DNA of 64,000 nucleotides from Chlamydiales bacterium (GCA_024233435.1 JACKPQ010000001.1:662074-726073), one strand, 5' to 3'. Positions 50,544-59,377 are shown, counted from the first letter of the stretch. A program made the numbers and translations. The notes: generated by a model not told the origin, from the sequence alone.

Positions 50544-52457
50544 CTACGTATTAATAGGGAGAGCTTCAGCAGAACTCTCGCCAGAAACATTTTTCACCTC
50601 TGTAGTGTCTATCCCTAGCATTTGCAGCACCTCTGTTGAAACGCGATTCTGCTCATTGGCTTTTCTTAGCAAATCTATAAAATCTATCTTAATTGATCTA
50701 GAAGACATGCCTTTGAAGACATCCAAAGGACTCTTGCCATTTATTGCCTTAACACCTAATAGCTGCACTGCAAATGGCTTTTCTAGCAGCTTGACTGCTA
50801 CTTCCGCCCACTCATTTGGAATCATTATACCCTTTTGATCAAATGCCGCATGCAAAACCGTATTCCCATCCTCATCGATCGGCATCTTCCACACCTCTAC
50901 TGAAAAGTCATACTCTTCAATAAGTTCAGAAAGACATTCAGATTGATAATATGTCGAATGCAAAGGGGATACACCTATCCTGTTCTGTACTTGCAATAGC
51001 TCTGCTGCAAAAGGTTTTTGTAATAGTCCATGTTTCACTTCTTTCCATTCTGAGCAAATCGGAGCCTCGTTCATTGCTTTATGCAAAACCGTATTTCCCT
51101 CAGCATCAATTGGGTTCTTCCACACCTCTACTGGAAAGTCATAATCTATAAGTTTACAAAGACTTTTAGGTTGAGAAAGCAGACTAGACAAAGGAGATGC
51201 GCCTTCCTTGTTCAGGACTTGCAATAGCTCTGCTGCAAATGGCTTTGCTAGCAGCGCAACTACCACTGATTTCCATTCATCTAAATGACATGAGAGATTC
51301 ATTACTTCATGCAACACTGTGTTTCCCCGTTTGTTAATTGAGCTCTTCAATACCTCTGCTGAAATGTCATAGTTATTAATAAAATCACAAGCACTTTTAG
51401 CATTAGAAATAAGCTCAGACAAGGGACTTTTGCCTTCCTTGTTCAGGACTTGCAACAACTCCTCTGCAAAAGGCTTTGCTAGCAGTTTCACTGCTATTTC
51501 CTCCCATTCATATGACCATCTCCGTTCCATTGCTATTTGCAACACCGTGTTTCCTTCTTCATCGATCGGGCTCTTCCACAGTTTTGCTGAAAAGTCATCC
51601 CTTTTCAAAATGGCTGAAACTGTTTTACTCGTGACACTCCAGCGAGCAAAAGGGCTATTGCCTTTGTTGTTCTTAACTTGCAACAACTCCTCTGCAAAAG
51701 GCTTTGCTAGCAGTTTCACTGCTATTTCCTCGCATTCATCTGACTGTCTCATTCGTTCCATTGCTATTTGCAACACCGTGTTTCCTTCTTCATCGATCGG
51801 GCTCTTCCACAGTTTTGCTGAAAAGTCATCCCTTTTCAAAATGGCTGAAACTGTTTTACTCGTGACACTCCAGCTAGCAAAAGGGCTATTGCCTTTGTTG
51901 TTCTTAACTTGCAACAACTCCTCTGCAAAGGGCTTTGCTAGCAGTTTCACTGCTATTTCCTCCCATTCATATGACCATCTCCGTTCCATTGCTATTTGCA
52001 ACACCGTGTTTCCTTCTTCATCAAGTGGCATTTTCCATTCTTCCAAGCCGATATCTTCCATTGTTAAAGCGTATTCTATAAGTTTTGAATCATTACTTTG
52101 GAAAAGCGATATGAAGGCTGGGCCTCGCCATATTGCCTTTACAACTTTAGGGGCTCTTTGTAAATTTTCATGCTCATTGATAAGGCATTCTTTTACTTTT
52201 TCAGATCGACAAAACACACCCAAAATCGCTTTTGCCATCACAGGGTCGTCATTTTTAACTGCCTCTTTAAATCTTATGCAAGCCGATTCCTCTGACATAA
52301 ACTGGCATCGTAGCCATGCCTTGCTCTCACTTGATGCTAGATAGTAGATTGCCCCCAATGCAACGGTTGCAATGATTGCCAGCAGAGCGGTTTGCCGACA
52401 TTTAGAGCTCCAGTTTGTGGGGTTGAGTACTTGTAGAGATGGGGAAGTTGCTTGCAT
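50544..52457 (-). CDS. membrane-anchored ankyrin-like repeat protein, array copy A
   Basis: A 637-aa protein with N-terminal helix (TALLAIIATVALGAIYYLAS), a FMSEESACIRFKEAV region, then about six ~75-residue ankyrin-like units of the form DEEGNTVLQIAMER, EWEEIAVKLLAKPFAEELLQV, NKxGxSPL. Two adjacent units are nearly the same at DNA level with a 231-bp period (51571 and 51802), and the segment around MERRWSYEWEEIAV recurs unchanged in units 1 and 3. This shows recent internal recombination. Its ATG is 10 bp after the flotillin gene, so it is probably in that operon. The topology suggests a membrane-tethered protein-binding scaffold. Confidence 0.68.
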   Translation of the reverse strand: MQATSPSLQVLNPTNWSSKCRQTALLAIIATVALGAIYYLASSESKAWLRCQFMSEESACIRFKEAVKNDDPVMAKAILGVFCRSEKVKECLINEHENLQRAPKVVKAIWRGPAFISLFQSNDSKLIEYALTMEDIGLEEWKMPLDEEGNTVLQIAMERRWSYEWEEIAVKLLAKPFAEELLQVKNNKGNSPFASWSVTSKTVSAILKRDDFSAKLWKSPIDEEGNTVLQIAMERMRQSDECEEIAVKLLAKPFAEELLQVKNNKGNSPFARWSVTSKTVSAILKRDDFSAKLWKSPIDEEGNTVLQIAMERRWSYEWEEIAVKLLAKPFAEELLQVLNKEGKSPLSELISNAKSACDFINNYDISAEVLKSSINKRGNTVLHEVMNLSCHLDEWKSVVVALLAKPFAAELLQVLNKEGASPLSSLLSQPKSLCKLIDYDFPVEVWKNPIDAEGNTVLHKAMNEAPICSEWKEVKHGLLQKPFAAELLQVQNRIGVSPLHSTYYQSECLSELIEEYDFSVEVWKMPIDEDGNTVLHAAFDQKGIMIPNEWAEVAVKLLEKPFAVQLLGVKAINGKSPLDVFKGMSSRSIKIDFIDLLRKANEQNRVSTEVLQMLGIDTTEVKNVSGESSAEALPINT

Positions 52458-52467
52458 TTTACCTTCT

Positions 52468-53796
52468 TTATTCTTTTGTTTTTGACCCTTTTACTTTGCC
52501 TAGGTAGCCTGGCAGCTCCACGCCTGCCATTTCTGCGACATCGTGCAGGGCTGGGACGGATTTAACCATATTGCTCAAAAAGTTGGAAGTAGTTGTTCCT
52601 CTTTTCCCTTCTTTAGACTCTCCACTATCCCAGACGGTGATCTTGTCAATTTTGATGTTGCGGATTGCCTCGGTTTGTAGGCGCACTACTTCTTCTAGTT
52701 TCTCGATGAGCAACATTGAAGATGTATCATCTCCACAGGCGTCGACAAGCTCTTTAAAGCCTTTAGCTTTGGCTTCAAGGACCTTTTTTAGACCTTCTGA
52801 TTCGGCTTGGCGCAGAGCCAAAATTGCATCAGCCTCACCTCGAGCTTCTCTGATGCGTTTTTGCGCTTGAGCATCGGCCTCAATCTCCATCTTCTGTTTG
52901 GCAATTTCTTGTGGAACGATTTGTGAAGCTTTTAAGCGCGAAGTTTCAGCTTCGGCTTTTGCGTTGTGAATCGAAACTTCTGCCACCTGATGGGCAACTT
53001 GAGAGCGTTTTTCAGCTTCAGCTTCTTTTTCCTTAAGAAGGGCATTCGTGGCTGCCATTTCTGCCTTGGCAAGGTTTTCGCCCTCTACAGCTTTAGCATG
53101 ATGCATTGCCACCTGAATGCGGCGCTCACGATCAGCTTCAGCTTTACCGATCTCCCCTTTCTTCTCTTCTTCAGCGACATCAATTTTGGCTTGGTTAACA
53201 GCAGTTGCTGCCGCTTTTTTACCAATGCTATCGATGTACTCAGACTCGTCAGTAATGTCTGTGATATTCACGTTGATGAGCGTCAGGCCAATTTTATGGA
53301 GCTCTGGCTCTATGTTATTTTTAATTGCGTCTAAAAACCGCTCGCGATCTTGGTTAATCTCTTCAATTTTAAGCGATGCGACAGTTAAGCGCAGCTGGCC
53401 GATGATGATCTCGGTTGCCATGCTTTCGATCTCAGCCACACCAAGCCCTAGCATGCGCACAGCAGCATTATGCATCACCTCTGGGGTGATCCCCACAGCA
53501 ACAGTAAAGGTGCTAGGCACATTAATGCGGATGTTTTGCTGAGATAATGCACCTTTGAGCGGGATATGTATCGAGCGAGGGGTTAAGTTTAGGTAGGCAC
53601 TCGCTTGAATGAGGGGCCAAACAAACGTGCCTCCCCCGTGGTAGCATTGAACAGAGCGCTTTTGACCCACACGCCCAAAAACAACTAAAATCTGGTTAGA
53701 GGGACATCGACGATATATCTTTGCCAAGAATAGAAATGTTGCAAAAATAAAAGCAGCACCTGCAACAACTGCTGAACTAAAGAATCCACTTACCAT
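52468..53796 (-). CDS. SPFH-domain flotillin-like protein
   Basis: A 442-aa flotillin. An N-terminal membrane segment (about 5-25) precedes the SPFH/band-7 domain (about 30-210), with PSNQILVVFGRVGQ and RINVPSTFTVAVGITPEVM. A long Ala/Glu-rich coiled coil (about 215-360) with repeated KAEAEKRSQ-type heptads follows, and then a C-terminal LLIEKLEEVVRLQTEAI segment. Flotillins scaffold membrane microdomains. It overlaps the upstream NfeD-like gene by 7 bp, the standard bacterial NfeD-flotillin pairing. Its last ~23 codons occur twice more downstream as remnants. Confidence 0.92.
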   Translation of the reverse strand: MVSGFFSSAVVAGAAFIFATFLFLAKIYRRCPSNQILVVFGRVGQKRSVQCYHGGGTFVWPLIQASAYLNLTPRSIHIPLKGALSQQNIRINVPSTFTVAVGITPEVMHNAAVRMLGLGVAEIESMATEIIIGQLRLTVASLKIEEINQDRERFLDAIKNNIEPELHKIGLTLINVNITDITDESEYIDSIGKKAAATAVNQAKIDVAEEEKKGEIGKAEADRERRIQVAMHHAKAVEGENLAKAEMAATNALLKEKEAEAEKRSQVAHQVAEVSIHNAKAEAETSRLKASQIVPQEIAKQKMEIEADAQAQKRIREARGEADAILALRQAESEGLKKVLEAKAKGFKELVDACGDDTSSMLLIEKLEEVVRLQTEAIRNIKIDKITVWDSGESKEGKRGTTTSNFLSNMVKSVPALHDVAEMAGVELPGYLGKVKGSKTKE

Positions 53797-54356
53797 TTTT
53801 TTACCACCACTGTTTGTTCATCCAAAATGCGCACTACAGAAATGCGTTCAAAGGATTTTATTTCTTGTTTATCTTCTGCAACTGCTAAAAGCTCATGCAA
53901 AACGCCATGAACGCTCAAATGCACCTTGCCTGTTCCATTTTCTGCAATCTTAGTATAGACTTGGCCCTCAACTCCGACCATATCTTGGATGTTAAAATCC
54001 GCGCCCTTAGACGTGAGCATCCCCGCTAGCCTAAAAATCCACCCTGTAATGAATAGCATTAAAACCCCTGCTGCAAGAGCAGCCACGCAGCTTAATCCCG
54101 CTCCAATAGCTGTCTGCTTTAAACAGGCCAGTCCAATCCAGCCAAACATCATTGTAAAGCCAGTTAAGGAATGGACAGTGAATAATTTAAAATGTCCGTC
54201 ATGATCCCCATCGCTTGCGCTTTGATGATCGTCATGGGCAAGGCCAAAGATCATGAGTCCCAACCTCAACACAAAAAGAAAAGAGCCTCCAATCGCTGCG
54301 GCCCAATACAAGCGATCTGATTGCAAAAATTGTTCTATAAAGCTGTCCATACCCAA
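53790..54356 (-). CDS. nfeD: NfeD-like membrane protein, flotillin partner
   Basis: A 188-aa protein with three or four hydrophobic helices in the first ~110 residues (for example LTGFTMMFGWIGLACL and ALAAGVLMLFITGWIF). A soluble OB-fold-like C-terminus follows (DMVGVEGQVYTKIAENG, GKVHLSVHGVLHELLA, SVVRILDEQTVVVKKW), matching short NfeD/YuaF proteins. These interact with flotillins at the membrane. Its end overlaps the flotillin start by 7 bp. Divergent from the 54.5-kb gene pair. Confidence 0.88.
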   Translation of the reverse strand: MGMDSFIEQFLQSDRLYWAAAIGGSFLFVLRLGLMIFGLAHDDHQSASDGDHDGHFKLFTVHSLTGFTMMFGWIGLACLKQTAIGAGLSCVAALAAGVLMLFITGWIFRLAGMLTSKGADFNIQDMVGVEGQVYTKIAENGTGKVHLSVHGVLHELLAVAEDKQEIKSFERISVVRILDEQTVVVKKW

Positions 54357-54449
54357 GCATTATAGCTGGCTGCGCTAATTTTTACAATTTCTTCTCACTT
54401 CATAATATTTATTTATTGCTGGTCTTCCAACGTTGAGATGAAAATTTCT

Positions 54450-54478
54450 TTGACCTTAAAAAATCTCCTGCATATGAT
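54450..54478 (+). promoter_or_regulatory. candidate sigma-70 promoter for the paralogous gene pair
   Basis: TTGACC (54450-54455), a 17-bp spacer and TATGAT (54473-54478) form a strong promoter. AAGGAG (54491-54496) and ATG at 54503 follow at ideal distances. This is one of the clearest promoters in the window. Confidence 0.65.
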
Positions 54479-54502
54479 GTCGACCTAAACAAGGAGTTTA
54501 AC

Positions 54503-55171
54503 ATGCCTATTCAACAAGTCAACTATGCGGGTGCTCAAAGCTGCAGGGACGGAAGAAGCCCCAATGAGGACCTTGAGCACGCTGTGAGCACTTGTAACTG
54601 GCCAGTTACCCTCAATCTTTTACAAAATTACGATTTTGAGGCTTATCCACCTTCAACACTGATGTATGTTGTTCGCAGTGCGGATGATCCCACAAGAAGG
54701 ACTCTATTTGAAAGGTTTTTTTCTAATGACAGATGCCCCTTCAATGAAGATGAAATCAGTAAAGCCTTGCTTGTTGCTGCAGCAGGCGGCCATAGAGACA
54801 TTATGGGCAGATTAATGGAATTATCCTCCTTTAAAGACACGCCTACAGAGAGGGCAAAGGAGTTCGTTGATTACATTGATAAAGGACCCGATTGGGAAAC
54901 AACCCTACTTAACTGTGCGTGTTGTGGATTGTGGAGGTATGCCAGATTTATTATTGAAAACACTGGCGTTTTCTCTAAAGAGGCCTCTTTAGAGCTGATT
55001 GCAGCTAACTCCATTTGCCATGTATTAACCGAGGATGGAATGGAGGCAGCTAAAAAGGCTGCAATTGATGAAAAAGCAAATGCACAGAACAGCGAGCAAA
55101 GAAATAATATAGAAACGGCAATAAGGGTTGTGCAGGAAGGAATGATACTTGCCGATTGGCAACAACCATGA
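54503..55171 (+). CDS. hypothetical helical-repeat protein, tandem paralogue 1
   Basis: A 222-aa soluble protein with ankyrin-like helical pairs, for example SKALLVAAAGGHRDIMGRLM and TTLLNCACCGLWRYARFII, and a leading NWPVTLNLLQNYDF helix. It has no signal peptide. The next gene is a clear paralogue sharing LLQNYDFE-YPPSTLM, EDEISKALL and LTEDEM-type segments. The pair sits behind its own strong promoter, next to the flotillin locus with its ankyrin-like proteins, so it may belong to the same effector repertoire. No enzymatic motif is seen. Confidence 0.68.
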   Translation: MPIQQVNYAGAQSCRDGRSPNEDLEHAVSTCNWPVTLNLLQNYDFEAYPPSTLMYVVRSADDPTRRTLFERFFSNDRCPFNEDEISKALLVAAAGGHRDIMGRLMELSSFKDTPTERAKEFVDYIDKGPDWETTLLNCACCGLWRYARFIIENTGVFSKEASLELIAANSICHVLTEDGMEAAKKAAIDEKANAQNSEQRNNIETAIRVVQEGMILADWQQP

Positions 55172-55192
55172 ATTCTCTAAGAGGTCTCTAAA

Positions 55193-55903
55193 GTGTCAAT
55201 TGGCTTAATCAGATTACGAGAAGGTTATGCTCAGTGCACAAATGGAAATGGCGACCTAGAGACGGCCCTAAAGAAAGCACTACTTGATCAAAATTGGGAA
55301 ACCACCCTCCATCTTTTACAAAATTACGACTTTGAAACTTACCCACCTTCAACGCTCATGCACGTGATTCATAACGCTGACACAGAGATAAGAAAGGACC
55401 TTTTTGATCAATTTTTTCAAAACGACAAAAACCCATTCGATGAAGAGGAAATCAGCAAAGCCCTGCTTATTGCTGCGACTGATAACCATCAAGACGTTAT
55501 TGAGTTTTTAATGAAAAAGCCTTTTGCGACCGAGTCTTCCCCGAATGTAAAAAATGCCGTGAATTATATTCCTAAAGGCCCTGAATGGGGAATTGCTCTT
55601 TTTAACTGTGCCCGCTACGGGTTGGTGACACATGTTCACTTAATTTTTGAAAATACCGGTATATTTTACCCTTCTTATTTTGCTGAAACAGCACCATCTG
55701 ACCACCACTGCCAAGCATTAACCGAAGATGAAATGCGGGCAGCCTTTGACGCAGCGGTTGAAGAGGCTGAGAAGTTACCAGAATATTGCGAACGCCGTAC
55801 GAATATAGAAATAGCTACACAAATGATCACAAACAAAATGATCATGAATAAATTGATGCCAGGAGCTCCCGTTAACCCAAATGAATTCTGCCGCACTAAC
55901 TAA
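55193..55903 (+). CDS. hypothetical helical-repeat protein, tandem paralogue 2
   Basis: A 236-aa paralogue of the preceding gene, 21 bp downstream, with GTG start at 55193. It keeps the pattern NWETTLHLLQNYDFETYPPS, EEEISKALLIAATDNHQDVI and ALFNCARYGLVTHVHLIF, with ankyrin-like helix pairs. Divergence is substantial, so this is an old duplication. It lacks signal or membrane segments. Function is unknown; a small host-directed or regulatory protein is plausible. Confidence 0.65.
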   Translation: MSIGLIRLREGYAQCTNGNGDLETALKKALLDQNWETTLHLLQNYDFETYPPSTLMHVIHNADTEIRKDLFDQFFQNDKNPFDEEEISKALLIAATDNHQDVIEFLMKKPFATESSPNVKNAVNYIPKGPEWGIALFNCARYGLVTHVHLIFENTGIFYPSYFAETAPSDHHCQALTEDEMRAAFDAAVEEAEKLPEYCERRTNIEIATQMITNKMIMNKLMPGAPVNPNEFCRTN

Positions 55904-55972
55904 CTTTCTGAGCTTTTGCTTGACATCGGCTCTTCATTGCTCCATACGGGAAAGAAAGAAAGGAGATCAATT

Positions 55973-56401
55973 ATGTCCGAGGCACAAACAGGTAGCACAG
56001 TTAAGGTTCATTACACAGGAAAGCTCACTGATGGAACCGTCTTCGATACTTCTCAACATGTTGAACCGGTTGTGTTTGTTGTAGGATCTGGAGAGATTAT
56101 TCCAGGCTTTGAGCAAGCTATTATCGGCATGCAAGCAGGTGAGAGCAAAACGGTGACCATTCCCTGCAATGAGGCCTATGGTCCTAAACGCGATGATCTT
56201 GTTGCTGAAGTCGAAAGAAAAGATTTACCTGATGATATCAAACTTGAAGTTGGCCAAAAGCTGCAAGTGGGTGATGAAAAAGCTGGAACAATCATTGTCT
56301 CTGTTGTTGACTTGGATGATGAACGCGTTAAGCTTGATGCTAACCACCCCCTAGCAGGAGAAGACCTCGTGTTTGACATCGAGGTCTTAGAAGTTAATTA
56401 A
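55973..56401 (+). CDS. FKBP-type peptidyl-prolyl isomerase, SlyD-like
   Basis: A 142-aa cis-trans isomerase. The FKBP core is split: VKVHYTGKLTDGTVFDTS, then VVGSGEIIPGFEQAIIGMQAGE, and after the flap ANHPLAGEDLVFDIEV. The insert between them (about 70-120) is the chaperone-like IF domain. The metal-binding His-rich tail of E. coli SlyD is absent. ATG at 55973 with AAGGAG is chosen; upstream codons to 55916 are non-coding. It likely helps folding in the cytoplasm. Convergent with the cyclophilin gene, overlapping 4 bp. Confidence 0.93.
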   Translation: MSEAQTGSTVKVHYTGKLTDGTVFDTSQHVEPVVFVVGSGEIIPGFEQAIIGMQAGESKTVTIPCNEAYGPKRDDLVAEVERKDLPDDIKLEVGQKLQVGDEKAGTIIVSVVDLDDERVKLDANHPLAGEDLVFDIEVLEVN

Positions 56402-56964
56402 GCGTCTACTTTCGCTTCTTCTTTAACGTATGCTTTGATGATCTTTTGTGTTTCCACTGGGCGATCTTGCATGGTTTTTGGCACATTCTCAATCTTTTGA
56501 ACAACGTCATAACCGCTGATGACTCTACCAAAGATCGTGTGTTTATTGTTTAGCCATGGAGTTTCTTTAGTTGTGATGAAAAACTGGCTGCCATTGGTGT
56601 TTGGACCGCGGTTTGCCATCGCTAAAAGGCCTGGCTCTGTAAATTGAACAGCGCTTGTGAATTCATCTTTAAATTCTTTACCCCAGCATGAGCTACCACC
56701 AGCACCAGTGCCTGTTGGATCACCGCACTGTACCATAAAATCTTTAATAACACGGTGGAATGTGACTCCATCATAGTAATGCTTTTCAACAAGCTTGATC
56801 ATATTTTCACAGGCTTTTGGAGCGACTTTTGGCATCAATTGAATCTCAATAATGCCCTGATTTGTTTCAAAAACGATAATGGGGTCTTGTTTCATATTTT
56901 CCTCTGCAGATAGATTAAAGGTGGCTGCTAACACAGTTAGCATCGTCAAAAATAATCCTTTCAT
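56398..56964 (-). CDS. periplasmic cyclophilin-type peptidyl-prolyl isomerase
   Basis: A 188-aa cyclophilin. A signal peptide (MKGLFLTMLTVLAATFNLSA) precedes the catalytic domain with FHRVIKDFMVQCGDPTGTG, the MANRGPNTNGSQFFIT segment, and HTIFGRVISGYDVV. These are the standard active-site blocks, although the usual domain Trp position is not certain. AGGAGG lies 7 bp upstream of ATG 56964, fixing the start; the longer form would include leader RNA. Together with the SlyD-like gene opposite, two folding enzymes are encoded tail to tail. Confidence 0.93.
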   Translation of the reverse strand: MKGLFLTMLTVLAATFNLSAEENMKQDPIIVFETNQGIIEIQLMPKVAPKACENMIKLVEKHYYDGVTFHRVIKDFMVQCGDPTGTGAGGSSCWGKEFKDEFTSAVQFTEPGLLAMANRGPNTNGSQFFITTKETPWLNNKHTIFGRVISGYDVVQKIENVPKTMQDRPVETQKIIKAYVKEEAKVDA

Positions 56965-57004
56965 GTTATCCTCCTGGTTGATTAACACCCGAAGTGTAAC
57001 AGGT

Positions 57005-58024
57005 ATGGAAAATTTTCTCTACTCCGAATCCATCTGCGCTTTTATTCACCAGGCTCTATCCCATGCAAAAAAAATCTTGCAAGAAGAGATGGGCATTCAT
57101 GTCCTTCAGAAGCGCTTTGAGATTAATAGAACTCGCTATCCCCTCCATATCGTTATTTTTGAAGGGCCAAAAATGCTCGGCTACTTTAAGCCCGATCTTT
57201 TAGAAATCGGACTCAATAAACTTTTTCTTTATACCGACGAGCACCTGCTCAACACTCTACGCCATGAGCTAGCCCATTATCTTTGTTGGATTGAGTCGGG
57301 AGATTTAACGCACGGCAAACTTTTCCGCTCCCTATGCAAGCGCTTTGGTTGGGGTAAAGAGGTCTACGATGCGTGTATGACGCCAGAGGATGATGTCATT
57401 GATAAAGCGCAGAGCCTTGCCAGCAAGGTGCAAAAACTGCTCAACCTTTCGGCCAGCCATCACGAGCATGAAGCAAAAGCGGCGCTGCAAAAAGCTCAAG
57501 CCCTACTTGCAAGATATAAACCTCAAAGCGCTGACGAGCCATTTATGGTGCGCCGCCTGCTTGAACAAAAAAGAGCAATGCCCAAATGGGGGGCTTTAAT
57601 GGCCATTGCAAAACAATTTGGGGTCTATCCGATTATCAATCGCGGGCAAGGCATCGCTTATCTTGAAGTCTATGGTTTAAAAGCTCACGTGCTGACAGCA
57701 GAGTACATCATCCACTTTCTCAATGCAGAATTTGAGCGTCTTTGCAAAGTCCACCGCCCAAAAAACAAAAATACCTTCTTTGACGGCATTGCTAAAGGGT
57801 ATCTCAATGCGTTAAAAAACACAGAAGAGCCTGGACTGATAGCTTTAACAACTGATATGCAAAAGCACCTTTGGATGCCCTACCCTCACCTTTCATCACA
57901 CACATCAACTCGCAAATATTGCGATGCCTCTTACAAAGCTGGGCAAAAAGTGGGCAAAAACCTCAAGATCCGCTCTCCGCTTGCCTCATCAAAGAGCGGC
58001 GCTCTAATCGGTTGGAAAACATAA
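57005..58024 (+). CDS. SprT-like zinc metalloprotease with DUF2786-type region
   Basis: A 339-aa protein. Residues ~30-115 form an SprT-like domain: EINRTRYPLHIVI, IGLNKLFLYTD, then TLRHELAHYLCW with the HExxH zinc site, and a third histidine in LTHGKLF. Residues ~140-330 include a repeated-helix DUF2786-like segment (AQSLASKVQKLLNLSASHHE, AALQKAQALLARYK). Such pairs occur in bacterial proteins of unknown role. ATG at 57005 is preferred because upstream codons run through the divergent cyclophilin gene. The end overlaps the convergent MFS gene by 62 bp. Confidence 0.8.
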   Translation: MENFLYSESICAFIHQALSHAKKILQEEMGIHVLQKRFEINRTRYPLHIVIFEGPKMLGYFKPDLLEIGLNKLFLYTDEHLLNTLRHELAHYLCWIESGDLTHGKLFRSLCKRFGWGKEVYDACMTPEDDVIDKAQSLASKVQKLLNLSASHHEHEAKAALQKAQALLARYKPQSADEPFMVRRLLEQKRAMPKWGALMAIAKQFGVYPIINRGQGIAYLEVYGLKAHVLTAEYIIHFLNAEFERLCKVHRPKNKNTFFDGIAKGYLNALKNTEEPGLIALTTDMQKHLWMPYPHLSSHTSTRKYCDASYKAGQKVGKNLKIRSPLASSKSGALIGWKT

Positions 58025-59153
58025 AAACTAGCCACATCAGTCCACATAGAATGACAAAAGCAAGAGCTGTCTGACGAAGAGAATCTAGGCCAAACCAACT
58101 CATAACAACAACGCCTAAGAAAGCCAAGCCCACTGTGCATGCGCAAAAGATCGCAGATGCCACAGGTTTGTTCTCAATTGAACCTAAAGCCAAAGCAATA
58201 GAATTAGAATAGATCAAAGGAATGCCCAAATAGATAAAGGGCATGGGGATGAATAAAGACCAAATATGCAAGCCAACAGACTGGATGAGCCCCCATTTTA
58301 CAAGTGATGCAGAAATACAGATTGTAATACCCCAAGAAATCACCCGATGAGCGGGCACAATTTGGCTTAACTTAGCCGATAGAATACATCCAACAACAGA
58401 TCCAATAAACGGAATGACGCTAACCAAGCCATACATATACGGAGAAGCATCGAGGACATAAATTGTGATCAGCGGAGCAGTTGATGCAAAAATATAGATC
58501 ACAGTAGTCGTTAAGGCCCCTAAAAGCGCAAGCAATATAAAGCGACCTTGCTTAAGCACATTTAGATAAGCGTGCAGATTTGATACCTGCCCACTTTTTG
58601 CCTCATGGGTTAATGGAAGGCGAGCAACCAGAATGCTAGCAACAACTGCATACCCAGTTAAGAAATAAAAGCAGCTATGCCAACCCAAAAAGCTTGTCAA
58701 CATCCCACCAATTAAATTAGCAAGCCCAGGAGCAAAAGCTGCTGAGAGCACCAAGTAGGCAAGCACGCGCCTAGCTTCATCAACAGGATAGCAATCGCTG
58801 ATAATGGCAAAGGTCATCATCAAGCCTACAGCGCCTCCTAAAGCCATAACAGCCCTTCCAATTAGCAAAAGTTGAAATGTGTGCGTTGTAGCGCAAAAAA
58901 GAGCCCCGATAGCAAAAACCGCCAGTCCGATATGCAGTGTTTTTTTTCGCCCCAAACGATTGCTCAGCCAGCCATAAGGCAATTGGCCAAGCGCGTAACC
59001 TGCCAAATAAACTGAGACAGTACCCTGAGCAAGACTTGTGGTGATTGAGAACTCTTCTAGCAATTGAGCAAGCGCGGGAGTAAACAGCACTGCTCCTACC
59101 GTAGGGAACGAAGCGAGGAGAAAAAGCGTTAACAAGTTCGGCTTTTTTTGCAT
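57963..59153 (-). CDS. MFS transporter, Bcr/CflA-type (DHA1, 12 helices)
   Basis: A ~396-aa exporter with 12 predicted helices. Recognisable elements are LLEEFSITTSLAQGTVSVYL, the GYALGQLPYGWLSNRLGRKK motif A, and VMALGGAVGLMMTFAII with APGLANLIGGML. This is a DHA1 drug-export pattern. ATG at 59153 is chosen because MQKKPNLLTLFLL fits a natural N-terminus, though the adjacent GGGGG is an unusually close ribosome site. ATG at 59180 would add nine residues. The 3' end overlaps the SprT-like gene by 62 bp. Confidence 0.85.
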   Translation of the reverse strand: MQKKPNLLTLFLLASFPTVGAVLFTPALAQLLEEFSITTSLAQGTVSVYLAGYALGQLPYGWLSNRLGRKKTLHIGLAVFAIGALFCATTHTFQLLLIGRAVMALGGAVGLMMTFAIISDCYPVDEARRVLAYLVLSAAFAPGLANLIGGMLTSFLGWHSCFYFLTGYAVVASILVARLPLTHEAKSGQVSNLHAYLNVLKQGRFILLALLGALTTTVIYIFASTAPLITIYVLDASPYMYGLVSVIPFIGSVVGCILSAKLSQIVPAHRVISWGITICISASLVKWGLIQSVGLHIWSLFIPMPFIYLGIPLIYSNSIALALGSIENKPVASAIFCACTVGLAFLGVVVMSWFGLDSLRQTALAFVILCGLMWLVFMFSNRLERRSLMRQAESGS

Positions 59154-59307
59154 CCCCCTGGCATAGCATTTCTCACACATCAATGTAAACTATAACTATC
59201 AACTAAAATATCCCCTACCTAGACAGCACAACCTCATCTTTACAAAAACTTATACATTGGAAGAACTTGCTTTAAACTATGCTGCTCCCCAAAAAAGAAG
59301 GAGCACT

Positions 59308-59351
59308 GAGGGACCTAACCCCCGGTTGGTTTCTCAACTTCTGTTTTTAAG
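59308..59351 (-). repeat. partial duplicate of tRNA-Ser (possible attachment-site remnant)
   Basis: Bases 59308-59351 match 60524-60568 of the tRNA-Ser gene in the same orientation, sharing the blocks GAGGG, ACCCCCGGTTGGTTT and CAACTTCTGTTTT. The copy covers the T-arm through variable loop to the anticodon loop and lacks the rest. Just upstream, AAAAAAGAAGG-GCACTGAGGG (from about 59291) also has a partner at about 60414. Confidence 0.65.
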
Positions 59352-59377
59352 TCCGAGAACCCTCATCTGCCAATGCT

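Noticed and set aside
51430..52344. 304-aa open frame antisense to the 637-aa array gene
   Set aside because: It is the mirror of repeated coding units, shows Ser/Thr-rich low-complexity repeats with the same period, and has no promoter, ribosome site or recognisable family.
53117..53542. 141-aa frame antisense to flotillin
   Set aside because: The sense frame is a full flotillin with clear domains; the antisense frame is a by-product of alanine/glutamate-rich codons.
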